A stretch of DNA of 64,000 bases from Saccharopolyspora spinosa NRRL 18395. GTDB lineage: Bacteria > Actinomycetota > Actinomycetes > Mycobacteriales > Pseudonocardiaceae. This document shows positions 8,954 through 17,181 of the stretch, piece by piece. The stretch is taken from NCBI RefSeq assembly GCF_000194155.1, contig NZ_GL877879.1, positions 2,324,520 to 2,388,519 on the forward strand, in the 5' to 3' direction. The notes beneath the pieces are model-generated. The model was given only the letters and a program-made list of their open reading frames with translations. It was not told where the DNA came from and did not search any database. The position numbers and the translations under genes were made by a program. Within the stretch, counting starts at the first letter, position 1. Every line of letters begins with the position of its first letter.

Positions 8954-9160
8954 GTGAACCAGCCGATCTCGAACGCCACCGCAAGCGTTCCGGACCCGAC
9001 TCAGCTCCCCGCCGCCAGATCGGCGCGGAGCCCGCCCGCCGTGCCCACCGGGAGGCGCATCGGCGAGATCGACGCCCTGCGGGCCTGGTCCTGTGCGGGA
9101 TTCTCCTCGTCAACATCCCGCCGGTCGGGCAGTTGCGGTTGCGGTCGGGGCGTCGTCCAG
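8954..9160 (+). pseudogene. DUF418 membrane protein N-terminal remnant, frameshifted and truncated
   Basis: From GTG 8954 the frame reads a plausible N terminus ending GRRIGEIDALR. DUF418 (YeiB-like) proteins typically continue this with a Gly and CGILLVNIP. Here the continuation GLVLCGILLVNIPPVGQL lies in the neighbouring frame starting at 9082, so one G appears lost from the GGG run at 9081-9083. After about 25 residues the similarity stops, and ppx starts at 9396, so about 350 further residues and all later transmembrane helices are absent. I read this as a relic of a deleted gene. The family call rests on the RIGEIDALRG/CGILLVNIP signature from memory. Confidence 0.6.
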
Positions 9161-9395
9161 TCCCGAAGATGAAGATCGATTGGCTTTCGCGCCGACCGGA
9201 GCTCCGCCGCCGGACGACGTGCACGCAGAGTGACCGAAGGTTCCGACACGGGTTCGAGGAGGTGATGTTGGCCGCGTGACGTGGCGCACTACGGCGGTGG
9301 TCGGCCAGGTCTGCGGCGTGCGCGGGGGCATCGAATAGGCCGTTTTGCTGCCCACCTCGCCCCAGGCCACGTGCGCAGCCGGTAATTTGTCGGGC

Positions 9396-10430
9396 ATGCG
9401 CCTAGGGGTGCTCGACGTCGGATCCAACACGGTCCACCTGCTGGTGGTGGACGCGCATCGTGGTGCCCATCCGACCCCGATGACATCGGAGAAGACTGTG
9501 CTGCGGCTGGCCGAGCGGATCGGTTCGCACGGTGGCCGGCTCGCGGAGGAGGACGCTGCGGAGCTCATCCGCACCGTCGCCGACGCGCAGGAGGCGGCGA
9601 TAGCGGCCGGTTGCGAGGAGCTGATGGCGTTCGCGACGTCGGCGATCCGCGATGCGGACAACGCCGCCGAGGTGCTGGCTCGGGTGCGCGCCGAGACCGG
9701 CATCGAGCTGGAGGTGCTGCCCGGCGAGGACGAGGCCCAGTTCACGTTCCTGGCGGCCCGCCGGTGGTATGGCTGGTCGGCGGGCAACCTGCTGATGCTC
9801 GACATCGGCGGCGGTTCGCTGGAGATGGCGGTCGGCATCGACGAGCAGCCCGACCTGGCGGTGTCGCTCCCGCTGGGGGCCGGTCGGCTGGCCCGCACGA
9901 TGCTGCACGACCCGCCGACGCAGGACGAGGTGAAGAAGCTGCGCGAATGGCTGCAGGGGCAACTGGCGCCCACTGCGAAGCGGTTCCGCAAACTGGGGCG
10001 CCCGGACCGCGCGGTGGCCAGCTCCAAGACGTTCCGGTCGCTGGCCAGGCTGACCGGCGCGGCGCCGGCTTCCGCGGGACCGCGGATGCCGCGCACCCTC
10101 ACCGAGACCGGCCTGCGGCAGCTGCTGGCGTTCATCACCCGGATGTCGTCATCCGATCTGGCCGCGCTCGACGGGGTGAGTGGCGCGCGGGCACACCAGT
10201 TGGTGGGCGGCGCGCTGGTGGCTGAGGCCGCCATGCGGGCGCTGGAGCTGAAGGAGCTGGACATCTGCCCCTGGGCGTTGCGGGAGGGTGTGATCCTGCG
10301 GCGACTGGACCACACCAATGGAGACGGTCACACTGCCATCCAGGCCCGCGAAACTCTCGGGCTCGCGGAGGTGGGGTCCGCGAACGGAACTGGACGCCAG
10401 ACGCAGCACGGGGCACGGTGGGAGCGATGA
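9396..10430 (+). CDS. ppx: Exopolyphosphatase/GppA-type phosphatase (Ppx)
   Basis: ASKHA-fold phosphatase acting on polyphosphate or pppGpp, 344 residues. Residues 1-15 (MRLGVLDVGSNTVHL) form the phosphate-1 loop and LLMLDIGGGSLEMAVG the phosphate-2 loop. MAFATSAIRDADNAAEVL, SSKTFRSLARLTGAAP and ICPWALREGVILRRL match the short one-domain actinobacterial Ppx (Rv0496-like). ATG 9396 is chosen over an upstream in-frame start (9345) because orthologues begin MRLGVLD and a -10-like TAATTT lies a few bases before it. It overlaps the next gene by ATGA. Neighbouring senX3-regX3 ties the locus to phosphate metabolism. Confidence 0.92.
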   Translation: MRLGVLDVGSNTVHLLVVDAHRGAHPTPMTSEKTVLRLAERIGSHGGRLAEEDAAELIRTVADAQEAAIAAGCEELMAFATSAIRDADNAAEVLARVRAETGIELEVLPGEDEAQFTFLAARRWYGWSAGNLLMLDIGGGSLEMAVGIDEQPDLAVSLPLGAGRLARTMLHDPPTQDEVKKLREWLQGQLAPTAKRFRKLGRPDRAVASSKTFRSLARLTGAAPASAGPRMPRTLTETGLRQLLAFITRMSSSDLAALDGVSGARAHQLVGGALVAEAAMRALELKELDICPWALREGVILRRLDHTNGDGHTAIQARETLGLAEVGSANGTGRQTQHGARWER

Positions 10431-11692
10431 GTCGGGACAGCGGGGCCGATCAGCCCACCCAGCGCACCGTTGCGGAGCTGCTGGCCGAATACGGCGGCAG
10501 CTCGCAGAAGAGTTCCCGGCGTCGGCGTCGGCGTGCCGAGGACCCGACCGAAACCGCGCCGCAGGCGATTATCGACCGGGTGCTGTCGGACAGCGGTCAG
10601 CTGCGCGCCGTGCCGCCGGACGGCGAGCCGCCGCAGCGCCGCAGCCACCGCCCAGGGGCGCCCAACACGCCGGGTCCGCAACCCTCAGCATCGCAGCCTT
10701 CAGCACCGCAGCCTTCGGCATCGCAGCCTTCAGCATCGCAGCCTTCAGCATCGCAGCCTTCAGCATCGCAGCCTTCAGCATCGCAGCCTTCAGCATCGCA
10801 GCCTTCAGCACCGCAGCCTTCAGCACCGCAGCCTTCAGCACCGCAGCCTCCAGCCGCTCAGCCGCCGACCGCACAAGCACCACAATCGGCGCCGCCGCCT
10901 GCTGCGCCACCCGCTCCGGAGCCCGTGCCTGCCGAACCGGCGGTCGCGCAGGAGTCCTCCGGCGCGAGCTACTGGGCACAGCGGTTCGTCGGCGCGGGCA
11001 AGGGCAAGACACCGACCCCGCCGACCCCCGCCGCCCAGCCGGAAGGCGACGCCGAGGCGACGATCCAGCAGCCCGCCCTGCGACGCCCGGCGCCGCAGCA
11101 GGACGTGCCGCCTCCGGTGCCGCCCGCTCCGCCTGCGGCTCCGCCGAAGCCCACCCCGCCAGAGGGCGTCACGGAGCAGCTGCCGCGGGTTCCGGTCCCG
11201 GCCGAGCCCGACCCGGAAGGCACGGCTGTGCTGGCCTACCCGCAGCCGCAGCAGGCCCAAGCGCAGTCGCAGCAGGAGGACCAGCAGGCCGAGCCGGCGG
11301 ACCCGTACGACTTCGATTCCTACGACGAGCCCGAGGCCGAGTTCGTCGAGGACGAGGACTACGACCCGGAGCTGCCCGCTGGCCTGGACGTGGACGACTA
11401 CAGCGAGGACGAGGAGAAGCCCGCCTCTGCGGGCAAGGTGTGGGGCACGCTGATCCTGCAGGGCGTCGCGGGCCTGGTCGGCGGCGGGCTGATCTGGGTC
11501 GGCTTCCGCTGGTTGTGGGGTACGAACGCGCTGGCCGCGCTGGGTGCCGCGCTGGTGATCACCGGTCTGCTGGTGTTCATCGCGTGGAAGTTCTTGCGTA
11601 CCAACGATCTGCAGACGATCCTGCTGGCGGTGCTGGTCGGCTTGTTCTGCACGGTGTCCCCAGCAGCATTGCTGCTGTTCAGCCACTCGTGA
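10427..11692 (+). CDS. Pro/Ser/Gln-rich membrane protein (Rv0497-like)
   Basis: A 421-residue protein with a disordered cytoplasmic region and a C-terminal membrane domain. Residues 1-45 carry a recognisable start (RTVAELLAEYGG) and a basic SSRRRRRR patch. Residues about 83-142 are a tandem pentapeptide array ([S/P]QPSA), followed by more Pro-rich sequence, then a very acidic stretch (residues about 285-325, YDEPEAEFVEDEDYD). Three hydrophobic helices end the protein (GVAGLVGGGLIWVGFRWLWG, AALGAALVITGLLVFIAWKF, ILLAVLVGLFCTVSPAALLL). Coupled to ppx through ATGA, as Rv0496-Rv0497. Function unknown. The repeat array is unlike its neighbours and looks recently expanded. Confidence 0.85.
   Translation: MSRDSGADQPTQRTVAELLAEYGGSSQKSSRRRRRRAEDPTETAPQAIIDRVLSDSGQLRAVPPDGEPPQRRSHRPGAPNTPGPQPSASQPSAPQPSASQPSASQPSASQPSASQPSASQPSASQPSAPQPSAPQPSAPQPPAAQPPTAQAPQSAPPPAAPPAPEPVPAEPAVAQESSGASYWAQRFVGAGKGKTPTPPTPAAQPEGDAEATIQQPALRRPAPQQDVPPPVPPAPPAAPPKPTPPEGVTEQLPRVPVPAEPDPEGTAVLAYPQPQQAQAQSQQEDQQAEPADPYDFDSYDEPEAEFVEDEDYDPELPAGLDVDDYSEDEEKPASAGKVWGTLILQGVAGLVGGGLIWVGFRWLWGTNALAALGAALVITGLLVFIAWKFLRTNDLQTILLAVLVGLFCTVSPAALLLFSHS
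10677..10851 (+). repeat. Tandem 15-bp repeat array encoding [S/P]QPSA
   Basis: About 11 near-identical copies of a 15-bp unit (GCATCGCAGCCTTCA and one- or two-base variants) lie in frame inside the Rv0497-like gene. Identity at synonymous positions shows recent expansion rather than selection on the peptide alone. Confidence 0.9.
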
Positions 11693-11741
11693 GCCACCAG
11701 CGCGCCACCACCCACCCACCGTCGGTCATGCTTGGCAGGCG

Positions 11742-12599
11742 ATGACTGTGCAACCGCCACCGCGCGAAGACGTTCCCGGCCGGATCCCGGTCGGGTTGTC
11801 CAGCGCGTCGGTGTGGCCGCAACCGGCGAGGGCGGCGTTCGAGATGGCCGCGGACCTCGGCTTCGACGGTGTCGAGGTGATGGTCTGGGCGGACGCGGTC
11901 AGCCAGGACGTCTCGGCGCTGCATCGGCTTTCCGAGCGGCACGGCGTGCCGATCCTGGCGATCCACGCGCCGTGTCTGCTGATCACGCAACGGGTTTGGT
12001 CGCCGGAGCCGGAGGAGCGGTTGCGGCGGGCCGTGGTGGTGGCCAGCGAGCTGGGCGCGTCGACGGTCGTCGTGCACCCGCCGTTCCGCTGGCAGAAGCG
12101 CTACGCCGAGCGGTTCGGCGAGCTGGTCGCGGAGCTGGAGGAGACCAGCGGGATCGCGGTCGCGGTGGAGAACATGTTCCCGCTCCGCCCGCCGAGCACC
12201 CTGAATCGGCTGCGCGGCGGCAAGAGCAGCGGGTTGTCGGCGTTCAAGCCTTCGCCGGACCCGACGGAGGTCGGCTACCGCAACTACACGCTCGACCTGT
12301 CGCACGCCGCCGCCGCGCACGTGGACGCAATCGAGCTGCTGAAGCGGATGAAAGACGGCCTGGCGCACGTGCACCTGGCGGACGGGACCGGAGTGCCCCG
12401 GGACGAGCATCTGGTGCCGGGGCAGGGCAACCAGCCGTGCGCGGAGGTATGCGAGGAGCTGGCCGCCGACGGGTACAGCGGCGCGGTCGTCCTGGAGATC
12501 AACACCCGCAAGGCGCGGAATCCCCAGCAGCGCGCGGCGTTGCTGTCCGAGGCCCTGCTGTTCGCCCGGCTCCACCTGGAACCGCTCCGCGCGACCTGA
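11742..12599 (+). CDS. Sugar phosphate isomerase/epimerase family protein (Rv0498-like)
   Basis: Xylose-isomerase-like TIM barrel protein of 285 residues with unknown substrate. Typical elements are RIPVGLSSASVWPQPARAAF at the N terminus, LGFDGVEVMVW, the ILAIHAPC strand, VVVHPPFRWQ, VAVENMFPLR and the C-terminal metal-site segments LAHVHLADGTG and VVLEINTRKA. Metal ligands expected for the fold (E in VAVENM, H in VHPP and VHLADG, E in LEINT) are present. It follows the Rv0497-like gene by 49 bases and probably belongs to the same transcription unit. It is cytosolic; an inositol-type or sugar substrate is only inferred from the family. Confidence 0.86.
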   Translation: MTVQPPPREDVPGRIPVGLSSASVWPQPARAAFEMAADLGFDGVEVMVWADAVSQDVSALHRLSERHGVPILAIHAPCLLITQRVWSPEPEERLRRAVVVASELGASTVVVHPPFRWQKRYAERFGELVAELEETSGIAVAVENMFPLRPPSTLNRLRGGKSSGLSAFKPSPDPTEVGYRNYTLDLSHAAAAHVDAIELLKRMKDGLAHVHLADGTGVPRDEHLVPGQGNQPCAEVCEELAADGYSGAVVLEINTRKARNPQQRAALLSEALLFARLHLEPLRAT

Positions 12600-12624
12600 G
12601 ATTTCACCTGCTCAAGGCCCGTGG

Positions 12625-12656
12625 GCACTTTTCGGCGCGGTAGCACCCGAAAGTGC
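12625..12656 (+). terminator. Hairpin terminator
   Basis: GCACTTTTCGG (12625-12635) pairs with CCGAAAGTGC (12647-12656) with one bulge, 25 bases after the isomerase-like gene. Confidence 0.55.
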
Positions 12657-12720
12657 TCGCGGCGGTCGGATTCCCGTTCCGCGCGCACGCTTTCCGGCGG
12701 TTGGACCGGCTAACCGATGC

Positions 12721-12753
12721 CTAGTGATCAACTTCTCCGAAGGTCACTAGAAT
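12721..12753 (+). promoter_or_regulatory. Candidate operator overlapping a -10 box
   Basis: Perfect arms CTAGTGA (12721-12727) and TCACTAG (12744-12750) surround a 16-base spacer. The right arm overlaps TAGAAT (12748-12753), a good -10 hexamer 8 bases before ATG 12762. A repressor bound here would block the promoter of the leader ORF and thioesterase. Confidence 0.45.
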
Positions 12754-12761
12754 CGGTGACC

Positions 12762-12818
12762 ATGAACCCGTTGCGCGCATCGGCTGCCGAGCGCTTCCGT
12801 CCGCTGGACCGTACGTGA
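12762..12818 (+). CDS. Short leader ORF (18 aa) coupled to the thioesterase gene
   Basis: ATG 12762 opens an 18-codon frame (MNPLRASAAERFRPLDRT) whose TGA overlaps the thioesterase GTG as GTGA. The TAGAAT -10 box 8 bases upstream suggests the ATG is the first codon of a leaderless message. The peptide matches no family. Its likely role is to deliver ribosomes to the GTG at 12815, which lacks a good Shine-Dalgarno sequence. It could also simply be the true 5' end of a frameshifted gene. Confidence 0.4.
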   Translation: MNPLRASAAERFRPLDRT

Positions 12819-13603
12819 CCGAGGTCCTGGATCCCTTCGCGGCGGCCACTTCGGTGCGCTCGCTCGGCGACGGCACCTTCGTCGCCAACCTGCATCCGGA
12901 GTGGGCCGTCGGAGAACGCCCGCACGGCGGTTACCTGCTCGCGCTGCTGGCCCGCGCCCTCGGCGACACGACCGGGCTTGCGCCGTTGTCGGTCAGCGCG
13001 CAGTTCCTGCGCCCGCCCCGGGTCGGTCCGGTGCTGGTCCGGACCGAGGTGCTCAAGGTGGGCAAGACGGTTACGTCGGCCCGCGCGCTGCTGGAGCAGA
13101 GCGGCCAGGTCTGCGTGGACGCCACGGCCGCCCTCGGCAAGGTGCCCGAGACGGAGCCGGAGTGGTCGGATCTCCCGGACATGCCGGTGAATCCGCCGTC
13201 GACCGCGGTCGACCTCGCCGCGACGGAGGCCCGGAAGTTCTTCGCGCTTTCGCGGGTCTGCGACCTGCGGCTGGACGCGAACACCGCGGACTTCCTCAAC
13301 GGCGGCATCGGCGAGCCGCGGCTGCGGCTGTGGGTCAAGCCCCGCGAGGCGCAGCCGGACCTGCTGTTCGGGCTCGTCGCCGGGGACCTGACGGTGCCGG
13401 TGACGCTAAACCTCGGTCGGTTCGGCTGGGCGCCGACCGTGCAGCTCACCGCCCTGCTGCGGGCGCACCCGGCGAACGGCTGGCTGCGGCTGCTGGTGGA
13501 CTGCCGCGCGGTGCACGGCCAGTGGTTCGACGAGGACATCACGGTGGTCGACTCGGTGGGCCGCCTGATTTGCCAGGCCCGCCAACTGGCGATCGCCCCC
13601 TGA
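12815..13603 (+). CDS. Thioesterase family protein (hot-dog fold, TesB-like)
   Basis: A 262-residue acyl-CoA thioesterase-like protein with two hot-dog half-domains. The first contains FVANLHPEWAVGERPHGGYLLALLARAL, the usual HGGY/substrate-tunnel segment, and SVSAQFLRPPRVGPVLVRTEV. The second contains VPVTLNLGRFGWAPTVQLTALL and a terminal FDEDITVVDSVGRLICQARQLA, the conserved strand end of the fold. GTG 12815 overlaps a short upstream reading frame. It converges on the acyl-CoA ligase at 13765, an apt functional neighbour (thioester release versus formation). The physiological acyl chain is unknown. Confidence 0.82.
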   Translation: MTEVLDPFAAATSVRSLGDGTFVANLHPEWAVGERPHGGYLLALLARALGDTTGLAPLSVSAQFLRPPRVGPVLVRTEVLKVGKTVTSARALLEQSGQVCVDATAALGKVPETEPEWSDLPDMPVNPPSTAVDLAATEARKFFALSRVCDLRLDANTADFLNGGIGEPRLRLWVKPREAQPDLLFGLVAGDLTVPVTLNLGRFGWAPTVQLTALLRAHPANGWLRLLVDCRAVHGQWFDEDITVVDSVGRLICQARQLAIAP

Positions 13604-13767
13604 ACCCCGCGATTTCAATTGGGAAACCGGACCCCTGATTTCCAGCGAGCTGGTCATGCACAAGTCCGGGGATCCCTGAGTCGAGAAGGCCGCCGAGGAT
13701 CCGCCACTCGCACCGCAATGCAAGAAGCGGTTGGAAAAACGCTCATTGAAATTGCGGGTCGGGTTCA
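13602..13767. other. Inverted repeat between two convergent genes
   Basis: The 3' ends of the thioesterase and acyl-CoA ligase carry the same sequence in opposite orientation: CCCGCGATTTCAAT (13606-13619) and ATTGAAATTGCGGG (13745-13758), 13 of 14 bases complementary, with the CTGAACCC stop-codon contexts also matching. It may act as a two-way terminator or mark an old inverted duplication. Confidence 0.4.
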
Positions 13768-15393
13768 GGTGAGGTGGGTGACGTCGAGCTGGCCGTCGGC
13801 GTGCTGCTTGCGGAGGCGCTTCTTGTCGAACTTGCCGACACTCGTCTTCGGAGCCTCCGGGATGAACGTCCAGTACTCCGGCAGCTGCCAATGCGCGACC
13901 TCGCCGGCGAGGAAGTCGCGCAGTTCGGCCGCGTCGACCTGGTGGCCGTCGCGCAGCACCACGGCCACCAGCGGTCGCTCCGACCACTTCTCGTCCGGGA
14001 CGCCAATGACCATCGCCTCGGCAACCGCCGGGTGCCCCATCACCTTGTTCTCCAGGTCGACCGACGAGATCCACTCGCCGCCGGACTTGATCACGTCCTT
14101 GGCCCGGTCGGTCAGCTGCAGAAACCCGTCGGGCGTGATGTACCCGACGTCGCCGGTGCGCAGCCAGCCATCGCGGAACTTCTCCGGGTCGTCGTCGCCG
14201 TAGTACGCCCCGGCGATCCAGGGCCCGCGAACCTCCAGCTCACCGACGCTCTCGCCGTCGCACGGCAGCACCGCACCGTTGTCGCCGACCAGCCGGCCCT
14301 GCACCCCGGTCGGCAGCCGTCCCTGGCTCGAGCGGTAGGTCCAGCGCTGTTCTTCGGTGGCGTCCACCGGCGGTCGGGCCACGCTGCCCAGCGGCGATGT
14401 CTCGGTCATGCCCCACGCGTGCAGCACGGCGATGCCGTACTTCTCATGGAACGCCTTCATCAGCGACGGGGGGCACGCCGCCCCGCCGACCACGACCTCT
14501 CGCAGGGAGGACACGTCGTGCGGGTCGGACTCCAGGTGCTGCAGTACGCCCTGCCAGATCGTCGGCACGGCTGCGGCCATAGTCGGGCGCTCCGCGGCGA
14601 TCATCTTCAGCAGCGGTTCCGGCTGCAAGAACCGGTCCGGCATGATCATCGTCGCGCCGACCATGAACGCCGCATACGGCAGACCCCACGACATCGCGTG
14701 GAACATCGGCACGACGGCAAGCGACCGGTCCGACTGCGAGAGGGCCATGCCGTCGGTCATGCACACCTGCATCGAGTGCAGGTAGATCGACCGGTGCGAG
14801 TAGACGACGCCCTTCGGGTTGGCGGTGGTGCCGGAGGTGTAGCACATGGCGGCTGCCGAGCGTTCGTCGAGCTCCGGCCAGTCGAACTCGTCCGGCTGCC
14901 CGGCCAGCAGCTCCTCGTAGCCGTGCACCGCCACCCCGGCCGGTGCCTCCAGCGCGGCCTTGTCGCCGCCCACGACGATCACGTGCCGCACCGTCTTCAG
15001 CTCCGGCAGCAGCTTCTGGAACAGCGGCAGCAGCGTCGAGTCGACGAGCACGACGTGGTCCTCGGCGTGGTTCGCGACGTAGATCAGCTGCTCCGGGAAC
15101 AGCCGGATGTTCAGGGTGTGCAGCACCCCGCCCATCGTCGGCACCGCGAAGTACGCCTCAAGGTGTTCGGCGTTGTTCCACATGAACGTGCCGACCCGCT
15201 GGTCGCCGGTGACGCCGAGGCCGCGCAGCGCGTGCGCCAGCTGCGCGGTCCGGCGGCCGACCTCCGCGTAGCTGCTGCGCCGCGCCCCGTCGCCGGTCCA
15301 GGTCACGACCTCGGCTGACGCGCCGTGCGGTCCGCTGCCCTGCTGGAGAATCCGGGCGATCGAGAGGGGGCCGTCCTGCATCGTGCTGAACAT
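13765..15393 (-). CDS. Long-chain fatty-acid--CoA ligase (AMP-forming)
   Basis: ANL-superfamily adenylate-forming enzyme, 542 residues, activating a fatty or other carboxylic acid to its CoA thioester. The P-loop-like motif MCYTSGTTANPKGVVYSHRS (residues about 175-194), the A5 motif HAWGMTETSPLG, the Asp of WLRTGDVGYI and the hinge region LTDRAKDVIKSGGEWIS are present, as is the C-terminal lysine region (TSVGKFDKKRLR). The ATG at 15393 is chosen because GAAGGAGCTCC lies directly upstream; a longer in-frame extension to 15534 overlaps the divergent proC promoter. Substrate length cannot be read from sequence. Confidence 0.9.
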   Translation of the reverse strand: MFSTMQDGPLSIARILQQGSGPHGASAEVVTWTGDGARRSSYAEVGRRTAQLAHALRGLGVTGDQRVGTFMWNNAEHLEAYFAVPTMGGVLHTLNIRLFPEQLIYVANHAEDHVVLVDSTLLPLFQKLLPELKTVRHVIVVGGDKAALEAPAGVAVHGYEELLAGQPDEFDWPELDERSAAAMCYTSGTTANPKGVVYSHRSIYLHSMQVCMTDGMALSQSDRSLAVVPMFHAMSWGLPYAAFMVGATMIMPDRFLQPEPLLKMIAAERPTMAAAVPTIWQGVLQHLESDPHDVSSLREVVVGGAACPPSLMKAFHEKYGIAVLHAWGMTETSPLGSVARPPVDATEEQRWTYRSSQGRLPTGVQGRLVGDNGAVLPCDGESVGELEVRGPWIAGAYYGDDDPEKFRDGWLRTGDVGYITPDGFLQLTDRAKDVIKSGGEWISSVDLENKVMGHPAVAEAMVIGVPDEKWSERPLVAVVLRDGHQVDAAELRDFLAGEVAHWQLPEYWTFIPEAPKTSVGKFDKKRLRKQHADGQLDVTHLT

Positions 15394-15563
15394 GATCGGA
15401 GCTCCTTCAGGCTGGTCGCTCAGGCGCGAAAGATCGCTCGGCCGTGGCGGGCGCTGGTGGCAGACACAGTAGCGGCTGAAAACGACCTTTGGCAGGGCTC
15501 GCCACGCAGCGTGCACAGGCGGTTCGTGCCGCATGCGCTGCGTGGTCTGGCACCCTGAGCGGC

Positions 15564-16385
15564 ATGACGACGATCGCCGTACTCGGAGCCGGAAAGATCG
15601 GTGAGTCCCTGCTGTCGGGGCTGCTGAAGGCGGGGCGCGCCCCGTCAGACCTGCTGTTCACCGAGCGGTTCCCGACGCGTGCCGCGGAGCTGACCAAGAC
15701 CTACGGCATCACGCACGCCGACGTGGCCGACGCGGTGCAGAGTGCGGACGTCATCGTCGTCGCAGTCAAGCCACAGGACATCGAGCCGCTGCTGGACGAG
15801 ATGGCACCAAACCTGCCCAGCGGCAAGCTCGTGGTGTCGCTGTGCGCGGGCCTGCCGACGAAGCTGTTCGAGCGCCGGCTGCCCGAAAGCACCGCGGTGG
15901 TCCGGGTCATGCCGAACACCCCGATGCTGGTCGGCGAGGCGATGAGCGCGATCTCCGGCGGCGCGCACGCCTCGGACGCGGACCTGGCGCTGGTCGAGGA
16001 GCTGCTCGGCAGCGTCGGCATGGTCGTGCGGGTGCCGGAGAGCCAGCAGGACGCGGTGACCGCGCTGTCCGGCTCGGGCCCGGCGTACTTCTTCTACCTG
16101 GTCGAGGCCATGATCGACGCGGGCATCCTGCTGGGCATCCCGCGGGCCACCGCCGCGGACCTGATCGTCCAGTCCGCGGTCGGGGCGGCGGCGATGCTCC
16201 GCGAGGGCGGTGGCCACCCGGTGATGCTGCGCGAGGCGGTCACCTCGCCGGCGGGCACGACCATCGCGGGCATCCGCGAGCTGGAGAAGCACGGCGTGCG
16301 CGCGGCGCTCATCGACGCCATCGAGGCGGCTCGCGACCGCTCCGTCGAGCTCGGCAAGGCCCACGAGGACGACGAACCCGCCTGA
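15564..16385 (+). CDS. proC: Pyrroline-5-carboxylate reductase
   Basis: Final step of proline synthesis: NAD(P)H reduction of pyrroline-5-carboxylate. The protein is 273 residues. The Rossmann motif VLGAGKIGESLLSGLL lies at residues 6-21, followed by VKPQDI, VVRVMPNTPMLVGEAMSAI and the C-terminal dimer motif SGSGPAYFFYLVEAMIDAGI with AVTSPAGTTIAGI near the end. ATG 15564 matches family N termini; the upstream in-frame extension (to 15489) is non-conserved and overlaps the divergent ligase promoter. It is followed by a BldC-like gene and bS22, the same order as Rv0500-Rv0500A-Rv0500B. Confidence 0.96.
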   Translation: MTTIAVLGAGKIGESLLSGLLKAGRAPSDLLFTERFPTRAAELTKTYGITHADVADAVQSADVIVVAVKPQDIEPLLDEMAPNLPSGKLVVSLCAGLPTKLFERRLPESTAVVRVMPNTPMLVGEAMSAISGGAHASDADLALVEELLGSVGMVVRVPESQQDAVTALSGSGPAYFFYLVEAMIDAGILLGIPRATAADLIVQSAVGAAAMLREGGGHPVMLREAVTSPAGTTIAGIRELEKHGVRAALIDAIEAARDRSVELGKAHEDDEPA

Positions 16386-16697
16386 GCGGCCAGAACCTTC
16401 TCTGAACTCGTCTTGCGTGGCGGTGCGGGTGGCCGCCCGGTCTGCAATGCGCGGCTTCGGGGACCTGCCCTCGCCAAGAGCCCCGACGGGGCACGGTCTG
16501 AGAACCCGCGGCTGGGGTGGGCCAAGCGGCTGGCGCCGCGGGTCGTCGGAGATGGTGCGAACTACTCAGGAGCAAGGGGGACGTTCGACCATCGCAGGTG
16601 TCCCGCGTGTCCCGCTACTCTCGATAGAGCACGTGCGTGAGATTTCCGTCGGAGGGGAAGCCGACGGCGCGACACGTGCCGAAGGGCACGGTGAAGC
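16386..16697. other. 312-bp spacer between proC and the HTH gene
   Basis: No supported gene. Several GC-rich inverted segments are present but none is a clear terminator. The promoter of the excisionase-like gene is expected near 16600-16690 (TACTCTCGATAG region at 16616-16627). Confidence 0.4.
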
Positions 16698-16922
16698 ATG
16701 TCTGCGAACTCCGAACCCAGCCAACAGGCGCCACCGAGCATGGGGCAGGTGCGGTTCCTCACCGTCGCGGAAGTCGCCAAGTTGATGCGGGTGTCGAAGA
16801 TGACGGTCTATCGGCTCGTGCACGCTGGCGAACTCCCCGCCGCACGGGTGGGGCGATCGTTCCGCGTCGCGGAGAAGGACGTACACGCGTACCTGGAGAG
16901 CGCCTACTACAACGCCGGCTGA
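16698..16922 (+). CDS. BldC-like/excisionase-family HTH protein (Rv0500A-like)
   Basis: A 74-residue DNA-binding protein with a MerR/excisionase-type winged helix. Residues 19-40 form an intact helix-turn-helix (FLTVAEVAKLMRVSKMTVYR), then HAGELPAARVGRSFRVAEKDVHAYL forms the wing and last helix. The ATG at 16698 gives a disordered Ser/Gln/Pro-rich N terminus; ATG 16740 (MGQVRF) is an alternative nearer the conserved start. It sits between proC and bS22 as in mycobacteria. It is not linked to any integrase here, so a chromosomal regulator is more likely than a phage excisionase. Confidence 0.88.
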   Translation: MSANSEPSQQAPPSMGQVRFLTVAEVAKLMRVSKMTVYRLVHAGELPAARVGRSFRVAEKDVHAYLESAYYNAG

Positions 16923-17181
16923 GACCGCCCGGCTGAGCTGAATGCCCAGGTCATCGGCCGTGGGCCCGTCGGCTTGCCGACGTGGCCCGAACGTCGCGGG
17001 CCGAACCGGGGCACCGCGCGGCGGCGGGTGGAAGGTGCCCGCAGGCGTTTCGAGGACACGGCGGAAGGGCCGAAGACCTGGGCAGGTAAAGTTTTGGGTT
17101 GGTCGTGCCAGGTGTGCGCGTTCATGCGGCTGCACCGGTGCGGGAGACGTTCGAACTGCCGTCAAGAGTGAAGGAGTCCGC

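Noticed and set aside
10569..11012. Minus-strand ORF with LKAAM repeats
   Set aside because: It is the reverse reading of the 15-bp repeat array in the Rv0497-like gene.
16698..16922. Phage excisionase and hence a mobile element near proC
   Set aside because: No integrase, attachment repeats or phage genes are near, and the gene is conserved at this place in mycobacteria, so it is a chromosomal BldC-like regulator.
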